Assembly: GCA_019636445.1 (NCBI GenBank)
Contig: JAHBXO010000025.1
Span: forward strand, 1 to 64,000
Source of the DNA: Gemmataceae bacterium
GTDB lineage: Bacteria; Planctomycetota; Planctomycetia; Gemmatales; Gemmataceae
Length of the DNA stretch: 64,000 nucleotides
Reading direction: 5' to 3'
A program made the translations under genes and the position numbers. The notes under the pieces are model-generated. The model made no database searches and was not told the DNA's origin. It saw only the letters and a list, made by a program, of their open reading frames with translations. The first letter of the stretch is position 1; each line of letters begins with the position of its first letter. Shown piece by piece: positions 8,892 through 17,848 of the stretch.

Positions 8892-10163
8892 ATGAACCGC
8901 CTTCTCCTTTTGGCCGTCGCGATTGGTTCACTCGCTGCGGCGGTCGCCTTCTCGACCAAACTCCCCGCCGATGGCACCCCAGGTTCGTCCGCTCCGCTCC
9001 AGATCGCCACAAGCGAAAAGAACCCGTGGACCCACCTCAAGACGCCTCCGTCCGACAAACAGTTCCAGTTCGTCGTCGTCTCGGACCGTACGGGTGGCCA
9101 TCGCGCCAACATCTTCTCGAAGGCCGTGCACCAGATCAACCTACTCCAGCCCGACTTCGTGATGTCCGTGGGCGACCTGATCGAAGGGTACACGACTAAG
9201 GAGGAAGAGTACACGAAGCAGTGGGATGAGTTCGATTCGTACGTCAAAAAGCTGCAAATGCCGTTCTTCTACGTTCCGGGGAACCACGACCTCGCGAACA
9301 AGCAGTTGATCGACTACTGGGGCGGCCGCTACGGCAAGAGCTATTATCACTTCGTCTATCGCGACACCCTGTTCCTGAACATCAACAGCGAGGACGGCAA
9401 GGCGTCTATGGTCACGGCGGAGCAGGCCGCGTCGATCGCCAAGGCTCTCGACGAGAACAAGAACGTCCGCTGGACGATGGTCTTCCTCCACAAGCCGCTC
9501 TGGGCCGAAAAGGATCCCGAGGCCAACGGCTGGCTCGCCGTCGAAAAGTTGCTCGCCGGCCGCAACTACACCGTCTTCTGCGGCCACGTCCACCGCTACC
9601 AGAAGTATGTCCGCAACGGCATGAACTACTATCAACTCGCGACGACGGGTGGCGGCAGCAGGCTCCGCGGCACCGAATACGGCGAGTTCGACCATCTCGT
9701 CTGGATCACCATGAAGCCGGACGGTCCAGTAATCGCAAACATCATGATGGACGGTATTCTTCCGGAGAACCTGCGGCTGCCGGAGGTGAACGAAGCCGGT
9801 ACGGTCGTGAAGAAGCAACCGCTGCATTCCCTGAAAGGAACACTGACCCTGGAGGGCAAGCCGCTCGCGGGTGTGACCGTAACGTTTGCCCAACAGGAGG
9901 CTCCGAAGGGCTTCCGTGTCGCCAATGCCGACGGCCTCACGGGCGCCGACGGCGCGTTCGTCGTCAGCACCTACGAAAAGTTCGACGGTATCCCCGCCGG
10001 CAAATACAAGGTGACGGTTAACAAGACGGGCCGCGGCTATTACGACGGCGAAAAGCCCGCGAAATCGCCCGTCCCGGAGAAGTACACCAAGGCCGCCACG
10101 ACGCCGCTGATCGTGGAAATCAAGGAAGGCACGAACGAGATCGCCCTGGATCTGACGAACTGA
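8892..10163 (+). CDS. Exported calcineurin-like metallophosphoesterase with C-terminal carboxypeptidase-regulatory-like domain
   Basis: A 423-residue protein with a Sec-type signal peptide (about 1-20). The metallophosphoesterase core spans about 55-290: VVSDRTGG (63-69), SVGDLIEG (D95), PGNHD (129-133), FLHKPLW and GHVHRY. The first metal motif reads D-R-T rather than the usual D-x-H, so one metal ligand may be replaced. From about 315 to the end a second domain (LKGTLTLEGKPLAGVTVTF) resembles the transthyretin-like fold of carboxypeptidase regulatory domains. The ATG at 8892 fits the signal peptide; the upstream in-frame ATG at 8796 does not. The substrate is unknown, probably a phosphate ester outside the cytoplasm. 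Confidence 0.85.
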   Translation: MNRLLLLAVAIGSLAAAVAFSTKLPADGTPGSSAPLQIATSEKNPWTHLKTPPSDKQFQFVVVSDRTGGHRANIFSKAVHQINLLQPDFVMSVGDLIEGYTTKEEEYTKQWDEFDSYVKKLQMPFFYVPGNHDLANKQLIDYWGGRYGKSYYHFVYRDTLFLNINSEDGKASMVTAEQAASIAKALDENKNVRWTMVFLHKPLWAEKDPEANGWLAVEKLLAGRNYTVFCGHVHRYQKYVRNGMNYYQLATTGGGSRLRGTEYGEFDHLVWITMKPDGPVIANIMMDGILPENLRLPEVNEAGTVVKKQPLHSLKGTLTLEGKPLAGVTVTFAQQEAPKGFRVANADGLTGADGAFVVSTYEKFDGIPAGKYKVTVNKTGRGYYDGEKPAKSPVPEKYTKAATTPLIVEIKEGTNEIALDLTN

Positions 10164-10237
10164 CCGCGTCGGATGTCGTTGGGCTTTCGCGGGCGGTCCC
10201 GTAAAATCGTCGGAAACGACGCCGGAGCAGCACCGCG

Positions 10238-10945
10238 ATGCCCATCGATATCCCGTCCATCCTGCGCGAATGCCACCGCCTGCGGCGGCACCTTCGCGAT
10301 TTGAAAGAGGAAATCGAGCGAGGCCCCCGCGTGCTCAAGGCGCAGCAGGCCCGGCTCGCCGCCGAAGAGCAGGAGCACAAAGACGCCTACGAGATCATCA
10401 AACGACTCAAGCTTCGCCAGAAGGAGGACGAGGGTTCGCTCAAGGTCGTGGAGGCGAATCTGGACAAGCTCGGCACCAAGGCCATGACCGTGACCACCAT
10501 GAAGGAGATGGAGGCCGTCAAGCACGAGACGGAGCAGGCGAACGCGAAGAAGGGGCTTCTCGAAGACGCGATCCTGGGCGCGATGACTGAAATCGAAGAG
10601 CGGACGGCCAACCTGCCGAATGTCGAGAAGAAATGGAAGGATGCCCAGGCCGAGTTCGCCCAATATCAGGTCGATGCCAAGGAACGCATGGAGCGAATGC
10701 TCGAAGACCGAACGCTTTCGGAATCGGAACTCGCACGCCGGGAAGCGGAACTGCCGAACGACATGCGCGATCAGTACGAACGACTCATCAAGGCGCACGG
10801 CCCGGACGGCCTGGCGGGCGTCAAGGGGACCGTGTGCGGGCAGTGCCGGTCGGTGATCGGCGAATCGCGGTTTTTCGAGTTGGAAGCCGGCAAGTTCGTC
10901 TTATGCCCGGTCTGCGGACGCGGGTTGTATCTCGTCCGCGAATAA
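10238..10945 (+). CDS. Coiled-coil protein with C4 zinc ribbon (CT398/DUF164-like)
   Basis: A 235-residue cytosolic protein. Residues about 10-180 are a long charged coiled-coil hairpin rich in Lys, Glu and Ala. The C-terminal ~35 residues form a four-cysteine zinc ribbon, VCGQC and LCPVCGR. This layout matches the widespread zf-RING_7/CT398 family, for which binding to nucleic acid or to sigma-54 and export components has been proposed; no enzyme activity is known. It stands alone on the plus strand, converging on the cyclophilin gene across a shared terminator. Confidence 0.85.
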   Translation: MPIDIPSILRECHRLRRHLRDLKEEIERGPRVLKAQQARLAAEEQEHKDAYEIIKRLKLRQKEDEGSLKVVEANLDKLGTKAMTVTTMKEMEAVKHETEQANAKKGLLEDAILGAMTEIEERTANLPNVEKKWKDAQAEFAQYQVDAKERMERMLEDRTLSESELARREAELPNDMRDQYERLIKAHGPDGLAGVKGTVCGQCRSVIGESRFFELEAGKFVLCPVCGRGLYLVRE

Positions 10946-10948
10946 AAG

Positions 10949-10987
10949 AAGCCTCCGCCGAATCCACAACGGATTCCGCGGAGGCTT
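10949..10987. terminator. Bidirectional terminator between convergent genes
   Basis: Arms at 10949-10965 and 10971-10987 pair over 17 positions with a single mismatch around the loop acaac. One strand has an A-rich approach and the other ends in CTTT, so the hairpin can serve both the zinc-ribbon gene (stop 10945) and the convergent cyclophilin gene (stop 11008). Confidence 0.75.
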
Positions 10988-11007
10988 TGGCGTTTCTCTC
11001 GGGTTGA

Positions 11008-13269
11008 TCACGTCGCCGGGAAAAGTCCTTGTTGAATCGGGTCGAATTCCGCGAGCGCCGTCGTGGAACTGTCGGCGAACGCGAAGACCTGGATCTTCCG
11101 GTTGCCGTCGGTTCCGATATCTCCGGCACCGATCCGGCGACCGGCGCGGTCCGTTTCGGGGCCGGCGAAGAAGGAACCGATCGTATTGGGGATCGGGAAC
11201 CCGTCGGTGCGTCGGGGGTTGAAGACGCTGACCACCGGTCCGCCATTGGTGCCGGGCGTCGTGAGGATTTGGAATTGCTCGCCACCACGGAGGTCGGCGA
11301 GGGAGACGACGACGCCGCTGCGGAGCGAGGAGTCGTACGCGAAATAGTTGAGGACGACTTTGTTCTGGACGAAGTCGTAGAGGCTGACGCGGGGTCCGCC
11401 GGTGAAGCCGGCTCCGACGAGGATCTGGGCGTATCCGGTGCCGAGCGCGTCCTTCACGTCGACATAAAGGCCGCCGCGGAAAGTTTCCTCGAAGATCGGC
11501 ACGGTGCGGAGCAGGGCGCCGTCGACGCCGTCGTAGATCTTGATGAAGGGGCCGCCGCCGAAGCCGGGCACGGCGATCACGTCGCGTTGGCCGTCGCCCG
11601 TGACATCCGCGACGGCGACGCGGACGCCGCCCGTGAAACTCACTTCGAACGGCTGAGCGGTGAATCGTTGGCTGCCGTCGGCGTTTTTGGCGATGACGAC
11701 CGGAAGGTTTCCGGCCGGGATCGCTTGCGCCGTGAGTTGTTCCGGCGCGGTGCCCGTGGCCACGATGATCGAGACGGTGTTCGACGTGGTCGGCGTGCTG
11801 CTGCCGGTCGGAGTGAACTCCGCGGTGATTGCGTGCGTCGAGGCCGTGGCGAAGCTCGTGGTAAGCAGGGCACGGCCGTCGAGGACGCGGACGGTGCCCA
11901 GGACGGTGGCACCATCGAGGAAGCGAACCTGTCCGCTCGAGCTGTTCATGCCCGAGACGGTCGCGGTGAGGAGCACGGTGCGATTGGTCTGCGCGGTGGT
12001 GCGCGAGGCGCCGAGGAGGACCGAGGTGGGGCCTTGCGCGACGACGTTGACGGTGACGACTTCGGTGTCGAAGTTCTGTGCGCTGCCGAGCGACCCGACG
12101 CGATCGGTGTTGTCGCGGACGCCGACGAGGAGTTGGACGGAGCCGGTGAATCCGGAATTGGCCGTGACCGTCAGTTCGCCGGTCGCGGCGTTGACGCTGG
12201 CGGAGACGTTGGCGGGGGTGCCGAACAGGTTGCCGGGGACGCCGACGCGGTAGGTGAGGTTGGCGTTGTCGCCGTCCAGGTTCACCAGCGGCAGGGTGAC
12301 GATCTTCGACGAACCCGATTCGACCGTAATGGCCGGGATCGGATTGAGGAACGGCCGGTCGTCGGAGGGATCGAGTGCGGCGGTGACGCGGAACTTGATT
12401 TCCTTCGAAACGCCGTCGCCGTCGACGGCGCTGACGGTGATGTCGGAATTGCCCGTGAAGCCGCCCGTCGCGGTCACTTTCAAGACGCTGTTGGCCTTGT
12501 CGGTGATGATCGTGGCGTCGGTGATGACGGCGGGGTTCTGCGCCTGATCGGTCGTGCCGGACTTCACGGTGCCCTGAATGATCTTTTCGAAGACGTCGAA
12601 GCCGCTGGTGAGCTGGCCGAAAATCGTGTGGTTGAAGTTCAGGAACTGCGGCCGGGTGGCGAGGGGCTGGTCGATGTCGGTAATGAAGAACTGGGTGCCG
12701 TTGGCGTCGTCGACGGCGTTGGCGAAGGCGACCATGCCGTGGCTGTTGAAGGTGAACTCGGCGTTGTATTCGTCCACGAGGTTCGGCTGCGTGCCGGGGT
12801 CGGCGGCGGTGTTGTTGGACGAGCCGCCCTGGATGACGAAGTTGTCCTGGGTGCGGAAGAAGGTCTTGCCGTCGTAGAAGCCGGCATTCGCGAGATCGAC
12901 GATGCGCTGGACGGCGAGGGGCGCGGCGTCGGCGAACAGGCGGATCGTGATCGTGCCGGTGAACGCGGTCCCGGTGTTGTCGACGCCGCTGACGTCGAGT
13001 TTGAGGGTTTGGCCGGCGGGCAGCACGCTCACGTTGACGCCAGCGTTCGCGCTGGAGGCGGTGAACGTCGTCGTGCCGTTCACCGTCGCCGTGTTCTGGA
13101 CGGGCACGAACAGCGGCTTGTTGTTCGCGAAAGTGTTGTCCGCGATCGAGGCCAGCGTCACGGCCGGCATTTCACGGCCTTCGAGAGCTTCGGCGGACAG
13201 GCGAGCGGTGGGACGGGCGTTCCCGGAAGTCCGGGGCTTCAGCCAACGCGACAAGGCTCGGAACGGCAT
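11008..13269 (-). CDS. Secreted cyclophilin-type peptidyl-prolyl isomerase fused to Ig-like and FG-GAP repeat regions
   Basis: A 753-residue, probably exported, multidomain protein. The N-terminus lacks a clear Sec signal but has a basic segment followed by LSAEALEGREMPAV (24-37), like the planctomycete LEPR-type motif at the start of very large surface proteins. Residues about 85-260 are a cyclophilin with an intact active site (FFRTQDNFVIQGG, NGTQFFI, FNHTIFGQL). An Ig-like domain follows at about 425-515, and about 535-750 holds FG-GAP/integrin-like repeats (VADVTGDGQRDVIAVPGFGGGP). Likely role: proline isomerisation or folding at the cell surface. The start at 13269 has GAGG about 8 bases upstream. 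A long opposite-strand frame over the gene is a composition artefact. Confidence 0.87.
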   Translation of the reverse strand: MPFRALSRWLKPRTSGNARPTARLSAEALEGREMPAVTLASIADNTFANNKPLFVPVQNTATVNGTTTFTASSANAGVNVSVLPAGQTLKLDVSGVDNTGTAFTGTITIRLFADAAPLAVQRIVDLANAGFYDGKTFFRTQDNFVIQGGSSNNTAADPGTQPNLVDEYNAEFTFNSHGMVAFANAVDDANGTQFFITDIDQPLATRPQFLNFNHTIFGQLTSGFDVFEKIIQGTVKSGTTDQAQNPAVITDATIITDKANSVLKVTATGGFTGNSDITVSAVDGDGVSKEIKFRVTAALDPSDDRPFLNPIPAITVESGSSKIVTLPLVNLDGDNANLTYRVGVPGNLFGTPANVSASVNAATGELTVTANSGFTGSVQLLVGVRDNTDRVGSLGSAQNFDTEVVTVNVVAQGPTSVLLGASRTTAQTNRTVLLTATVSGMNSSSGQVRFLDGATVLGTVRVLDGRALLTTSFATASTHAITAEFTPTGSSTPTTSNTVSIIVATGTAPEQLTAQAIPAGNLPVVIAKNADGSQRFTAQPFEVSFTGGVRVAVADVTGDGQRDVIAVPGFGGGPFIKIYDGVDGALLRTVPIFEETFRGGLYVDVKDALGTGYAQILVGAGFTGGPRVSLYDFVQNKVVLNYFAYDSSLRSGVVVSLADLRGGEQFQILTTPGTNGGPVVSVFNPRRTDGFPIPNTIGSFFAGPETDRAGRRIGAGDIGTDGNRKIQVFAFADSSTTALAEFDPIQQGLFPAT

Positions 13270-13584
13270 CGACGCACCTCAGGGAGAAGCGATCTATCGT
13301 GTAGTTAAGACGAATGTTCGGCGGTTCCGGTTGGCTCGCATTCGGGAAATTGCTTCCGTCGAAGCAATCGAGACCCGCCGGGCGATGTTCGATCCACTCG
13401 GCCGCACCGATCCGTGCGATCGTCACAATCCCAATTGCCGGGAAGGACGACCCGCGAGGGGGTTTCGAATAGCCATCGAATTCATGCATGCATCGGAAAA
13501 GGCACGCAGACCTCGATCCGCGTGCCGCAATCCCGAACGAATTTCCGGGTCGCTTTGCAAGGCATGCGGCGACGAGCTGTCATT
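13270..13584. other. Intergenic stretch of 315 bp
   Basis: This lies between the start of the cyclophilin gene and the end of the dihydroorotase gene, both on the minus strand. I see no convincing gene, hairpin or repeat in it. It must hold the promoter of the cyclophilin gene, but no clear -35/-10 pair stands out. Confidence 0.5.
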
Positions 13585-14865
13585 CTAACCCATCCGGCTC
13601 ATCTTCACGACCCCCCGCACGATCGTCGCCACCGCTCGGCCCGTCACCGGCCAGCCATGGAACGGGCTGTTCCGGCTCTTCGTCTTCATCGCGTTCACGT
13701 CGATCGTCCACTGCGCCTTCGGATCGATCACCGTCACGTCGGCTTTCTGACCGACCTGCAACGTCCCGCGCGGGATGCCGAGGATCTTCGCGGGATTAAT
13801 CGTCATCTTCTCGATCATCTGCGGCCAGGTGAGTATGCCCTTCTCGACGAGGTGCGTGACGCACAAGGGCAGGAACGTCTCGAGACCGACGATGCCGTTG
13901 GGCGTCTGGTCGAGTTCCTTCGCCTTCTTCTCCGGGGCGTGCGGGGCGTGGTCAGTCGCCAGCACGGAGAGCGTGCCGTCGCGCAGACCTTCGAGGATGG
14001 CGTCCACGTCCCGTTGCGTCCGCAGCGGCGGGGACATCTTGTAGTTGCTGTCGAACCGCTCCAGTTCCTTGTCCGTCAGGATGAAGTGGTGCGGGCACGC
14101 TTCGCCGGAGCACTGGATGCCCTTCTTGATCCCATTCCGAAGCAACTCCACGCCGCCGGCCGTCGAAACATGAAGGATATGGACCTTTCCGCCCGTCAGT
14201 TCCGCGAGCATGATGTCGCGGGCGATCATGATGTCTTCGGCGACGCCCGGCATCCCGCGCAGGCCGAGCCGCAAGGACACTTCGCCCTCGTTCATCACGC
14301 CGCCCTGCGTCAGCTCCAGGATCTCGGCGTGGACGAGGATCGCCTTGTCGAACATCTTCGCGTATTCGAGCGCCCGGCGCATGATCTCGGCGTTGAAGAC
14401 CGGCGCGCCGTCGTCCGTGAACGCGACCGCGCCGCCATCCACGAGCTTGCCGATCTCGGCGAGTTCCTTGCCCTCGCGGCCCTTCGTCACGGCGCCAATC
14501 GGGAAGACGTTGCAGTTCCCGGCCCGCTTCGCCTGGAGGATGACGAACTCGGCCGCGTCGCGAGTGTCCAGCGGCGGCTCCGTGTTCGGCATGCACGCCA
14601 CCGACGTGACGCCGCCGGCGATCGCGCTCGCCGTGCCGGTCACGATCGTCTCGTCCTCCTCGCGGCCCGGCTCTCGCAGGTGGACGTGCATGTCGATCAG
14701 GCCCGGCGATACGATCATCCCGGAGCAATCGAGCACGCGGTCGGCCGCGCGGGGCGGCGGGCCGATACCACCGATGAGGATGTCGTCGATCCAGAGGTCG
14801 GCGACTTCGTCGAGGTTTTGCGACGGATCAATGACCCGTCCGTTTCGCAGGTGAAGTAGGGACAT
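13585..14865 (-). CDS. pyrC: Dihydroorotase
   Basis: A 426-residue class I dihydroorotase, which cyclises carbamoyl-aspartate to dihydroorotate in pyrimidine synthesis (cytosol, zinc-dependent). Visible motifs: metal ligands DMHVHLREPG (His60, His62), ACMPNTEPPLDT, ILHVSTAGGVEL, SGEACPHHF and the catalytic-site ATDHAPH. The ATG at 14865 is preferred because the conserved LHLRNGRVIDP segment begins at once; the in-frame extension upstream lies in the preceding sulfatase. It is 26 bp behind that sulfatase and so is the last gene of a run with genes of polymer degradation, an unusual setting for a pyrimidine enzyme. A hydantoinase-type paralogue is less likely given the dihydroorotase-specific motifs. 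Confidence 0.92.
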   Translation of the reverse strand: MSLLHLRNGRVIDPSQNLDEVADLWIDDILIGGIGPPPRAADRVLDCSGMIVSPGLIDMHVHLREPGREEDETIVTGTASAIAGGVTSVACMPNTEPPLDTRDAAEFVILQAKRAGNCNVFPIGAVTKGREGKELAEIGKLVDGGAVAFTDDGAPVFNAEIMRRALEYAKMFDKAILVHAEILELTQGGVMNEGEVSLRLGLRGMPGVAEDIMIARDIMLAELTGGKVHILHVSTAGGVELLRNGIKKGIQCSGEACPHHFILTDKELERFDSNYKMSPPLRTQRDVDAILEGLRDGTLSVLATDHAPHAPEKKAKELDQTPNGIVGLETFLPLCVTHLVEKGILTWPQMIEKMTINPAKILGIPRGTLQVGQKADVTVIDPKAQWTIDVNAMKTKSRNSPFHGWPVTGRAVATIVRGVVKMSRMG

Positions 14866-14891
14866 GAAGTCGTTGTACGGAACGACCGCCG

Positions 14892-16346
14892 TCACTTCGC
14901 GGGGTCGCGCCCGACTTCGCGCAGCCCCTCGCCAGTTCGCTTCATGATCGCATCGCCGAGATCGGCGCGATACGACTCGACGAGTACGAGCAGCCGCCGG
15001 ACGACGGCGGGATTCGTGGTCCATACGTCCTTGCTTTCACCCGGATCGGCATCCAGATCGAAGAGCGATTGGGCGATCCGTTCGACCTTGTACCCGTGCC
15101 GGCTGGCGATGCCGCGGATACCGGACTCCTCGATCGCGAGCGGCTTCATCGCCGCGTAGTTGGCCGGTTTCCCGTCACGCCCCGGTGGGCCGTTCACGGT
15201 GAGGTAATCGTGCGCCAGATGCAACTTCCAGCGGCCGAAGCGGACCGCGTGCAGTTCCGAGCCGGAATAATAGGCGAATGTCTCGCGGGTCTTCGCGCCG
15301 ACCTTGCCGAGCAGGAGTTCCGAAAGGTCGAGTCCGTCGATGGGGCGGTCGAGTTTCGCGATTCCCGCCAGCGAAACGAGGCTCGGCAGGAGATCGAGTC
15401 CGGTCACGAACGAGTTCGAGACGGTATCCGGCGGCACCCGGCCCGGCCAGCGGGCGATGAACGGCACGCGCAAGCCGCCCTCGAATGTCGTCAACTTCCC
15501 CTCGCGGTACGGCTCCGCCCGACCCGCGTGGCTGCCATAACTCAGGAACGGTCCGTTGTCCGACAGGAAGAGCACAAGCGTCTGTTCGTCGACGCCATTC
15601 TCCTTCAGCGATTTCATTACCTCACCGACGGACCAGTCGAGTTCCTCCACCACGTCGCCATAAAGGCCGCGCTGCGAACGGCCCCGGAATGCCTTCGACG
15701 CGAAGATCGGCACGTGCGGCATGACGTGCGGCAGATAGAGGAAGAACGGCTTCGCCTTGTTGGCGGCGATGAACGCGGTCGCCTTGTCGGTGAATCGCTT
15801 CGTGAATTGCGACTGGTCCGGGTCGAGTTCGATAGTCTTGCCATTCTCGATGAGAGGCAGGGCGGGGATGGTGCGAATGACCGGGTGAAGTGGTCCGTTG
15901 TCGTTCGAGTAGGGAAGGCCGAACCAGTCGTCGAAACCGTGTTTCGTCGGGTCGAACATCGCTCGCGTGCCGAGGTGCCACTTGCCGTAGCAGGCGGTCG
16001 CGTAGCCCTGTCGTTTCAGGTACTCCGGCAGCAGTGTCTCGTTCGGGTGGATGCCGGTGACGCTCGTATGGTTCAGCGCGCCCGCCAAGCCGATCCGGTT
16101 CGGATAACAGCCGGACATGAGCGCCGCGCGGGACGCGGTGCAGACCGGTTGCGCGACGTTGAAGTTGGTGAAGCGAGTGCTCTCCTTCGCCATTCGGTCG
16201 AGGTTCGGCGTTCGGATATCCTTGGCTCCGTAGCATCCCGCGTCGGCGTAGCCCATGTCGTCCGCGACGATGAGCACGATGTTCGGCGGACGGTCGGCGG
16301 CCGTCAGGGGTGTGGTCAGGAACGCGAGCAGCAAAACGGCGCGCAT
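14892..16346 (-). CDS. Exported arylsulfatase-type sulfatase
   Basis: A 484-residue sulfatase with a Sec signal peptide (about 1-17). The metal site NIVLIVADDMGYAD (22-35) is followed by the sulfatase signature CTASR (69-73), whose Cys69 should become formylglycine, and by GKWHLG and LFLSDNGPF. It hydrolyses sulfate esters, probably on polysaccharides, in the periplasm or at the surface. The C-x-A-S-R form is a substrate for formylglycine-generating enzyme, and such an enzyme is encoded at 50789-51886. It sits 22 bp behind the Sde182-like gene and 26 bp before pyrC. Confidence 0.95.
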   Translation of the reverse strand: MRAVLLLAFLTTPLTAADRPPNIVLIVADDMGYADAGCYGAKDIRTPNLDRMAKESTRFTNFNVAQPVCTASRAALMSGCYPNRIGLAGALNHTSVTGIHPNETLLPEYLKRQGYATACYGKWHLGTRAMFDPTKHGFDDWFGLPYSNDNGPLHPVIRTIPALPLIENGKTIELDPDQSQFTKRFTDKATAFIAANKAKPFFLYLPHVMPHVPIFASKAFRGRSQRGLYGDVVEELDWSVGEVMKSLKENGVDEQTLVLFLSDNGPFLSYGSHAGRAEPYREGKLTTFEGGLRVPFIARWPGRVPPDTVSNSFVTGLDLLPSLVSLAGIAKLDRPIDGLDLSELLLGKVGAKTRETFAYYSGSELHAVRFGRWKLHLAHDYLTVNGPPGRDGKPANYAAMKPLAIEESGIRGIASRHGYKVERIAQSLFDLDADPGESKDVWTTNPAVVRRLLVLVESYRADLGDAIMKRTGEGLREVGRDPAK

Positions 16347-16368
16347 AGGGAATCTCCATCGGTTTCGA

Positions 16369-17715
16369 TCAGCGTTCGACGGTCACGACGATCCGGCGGT
16401 AGGCCGCGAGCGCGGGCGAACCGGAATCGCGTACGGCCAGCACAAGGTGAATCGTCAAGCCAACGGCGTCGGACGGAAAGGTTAGCGTAGCCTTCGCCGT
16501 CCCCGCACCCGTCGGTTCCACGGAACCTCGATACGTTCCAGCTTCGGAGTAAACGAACCATTCGAATGCGAGTTTGTCCCCGTCCGGATCGGTCGAACGG
16601 CTCGCGTCGAATTCCATCCGCTCGCCCGGCTTCGCCGAATGGCGCAGGATCGACCGATCGCGCGAACCGTTGACGATGGCGATCGGCGCATGGTTCGCTT
16701 TCTCCTTCGGATTCACGCACCAGTCCAACCGGGCGCGGAAGTCGTTCTGCAGGTCGACCGCCCAACGCGCCAGCGTGAGGTCCCGGCTTGTCGTACCAGC
16801 GATCGTGTCCTTCTGGTTGGCCCAGTAATACGGCTTGTCCTTGTGGTTCTCGTTGCGACCGTGCCGGCCGCCCCAACAACCCCAAGTCGGCTCCTCCGGA
16901 TCGCTCAGTCCGTTCGGGACGAGATACAGGAAGTACAACGAGTCGCCTTCCTTTTGCGGCAGGCTCGTGTTGGCCGGGTAGAGTGCGCCGAGCGGTCCGT
17001 GGCTCGTCAGCACATCGCGTTTCAAGTCGAAGCCGCCGGCCTTCGCGGTGAGCGGCGAAAAACGATGATACCAGCGCCTCCCCTCCAATTCCGGGCGCGA
17101 CGCCTCCACGAGCAGCCGGAACGGCGGCTCGTGCTTGGTCGTGTGGTCGCCGAACTTCTCGGCCGAGACGAGCCGGAGCTTGTCCTTGAACTTCGCGTAA
17201 CCGGTCGGGCCGCGGTCCCGCAGCACGCGATCGAGGGCGCGCTGGAGGTTGTTCTTCGCGGCGCCGTGGTCGGTGCCCCAGTCGGAATACCAGACAGGAC
17301 GGGGATCAGGCCGGTCCACGATGGCGATGAGGCGATCGACGGCCGCGTCGGTGTCGTCGTAGCCGGCGACGCAGAGCTTGCGCAGCGAATCCGCGCTTGG
17401 GTAGCGGGCGTCGTGCCGTGCGAGGTTCGCATGACACGCGCCGTACGCGTCGACGAGCCGGTGGACGATGCCCAGGCCGGTGCGCGCAGGGTTGAAGTTT
17501 TCGCGGTCGCGCGCCGTGGGTCGGTTGGCGATGATCGCTTCCACGTCCCACTCGTTGGAGTAGAGCAGGAAGCGCACGAGCGATTGCTCGTCGTCCGGGT
17601 CGCCGCCCGCGTCGGTCTCGACGACGACGCGCAGGCGTGGCGGAGCCGGCTCGGCCGCGTGCGCGGTCCCGATCGCGAGGATCGACAGTACGAGAAGGAA
17701 GCCGAACGGCGGCAT
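16369..17715 (-). CDS. Sde182-like protein (DUF1593): nucleoside hydrolase-like domain plus Ig-like C-terminal domain
   Basis: A 448-residue exported protein. A signal peptide (about 1-21, ending in GTAHAAEP) precedes a nucleoside-hydrolase-like domain that begins VVVETDAGGDPDDEQSLVRF. It contains YSDWGTDHGAAK and the segment EEPTWGCWGGRHG, as in the DUF1593/Sde182 family first noted as a cellulose-associated protein. The last ~110 residues (FDASRSTDPDGDKLAFEWF) form an Ig/PKD-like beta domain. The real substrate is unproven; glycan binding or hydrolysis is the usual suggestion. An alternative ATG at 17751 would give a longer n-region. It leads a run with the sulfatase and pyrC. Confidence 0.82.
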   Translation of the reverse strand: MPPFGFLLVLSILAIGTAHAAEPAPPRLRVVVETDAGGDPDDEQSLVRFLLYSNEWDVEAIIANRPTARDRENFNPARTGLGIVHRLVDAYGACHANLARHDARYPSADSLRKLCVAGYDDTDAAVDRLIAIVDRPDPRPVWYSDWGTDHGAAKNNLQRALDRVLRDRGPTGYAKFKDKLRLVSAEKFGDHTTKHEPPFRLLVEASRPELEGRRWYHRFSPLTAKAGGFDLKRDVLTSHGPLGALYPANTSLPQKEGDSLYFLYLVPNGLSDPEEPTWGCWGGRHGRNENHKDKPYYWANQKDTIAGTTSRDLTLARWAVDLQNDFRARLDWCVNPKEKANHAPIAIVNGSRDRSILRHSAKPGERMEFDASRSTDPDGDKLAFEWFVYSEAGTYRGSVEPTGAGTAKATLTFPSDAVGLTIHLVLAVRDSGSPALAAYRRIVVTVER

Positions 17716-17848
17716 GACTCGATCCCGCGAATACGCGCGTATCGGATTCATGGAAACTTCGCGTGAAACGCCGTGGGTAGCGGTTAGACTATCCGCCATT
17801 CCCGATGTCATGACCAGACTTTTCTCCAAAGCTGTCAACGGAGCGAAC

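Noticed and set aside
11029..13308. A 759-codon plus-strand open frame opposite the cyclophilin gene
   Set aside because: Its product is a low-complexity Asp/Gly/Val/Arg-rich sequence, typical of the opposite strand of a GC-rich gene, and the minus strand has clear domains.
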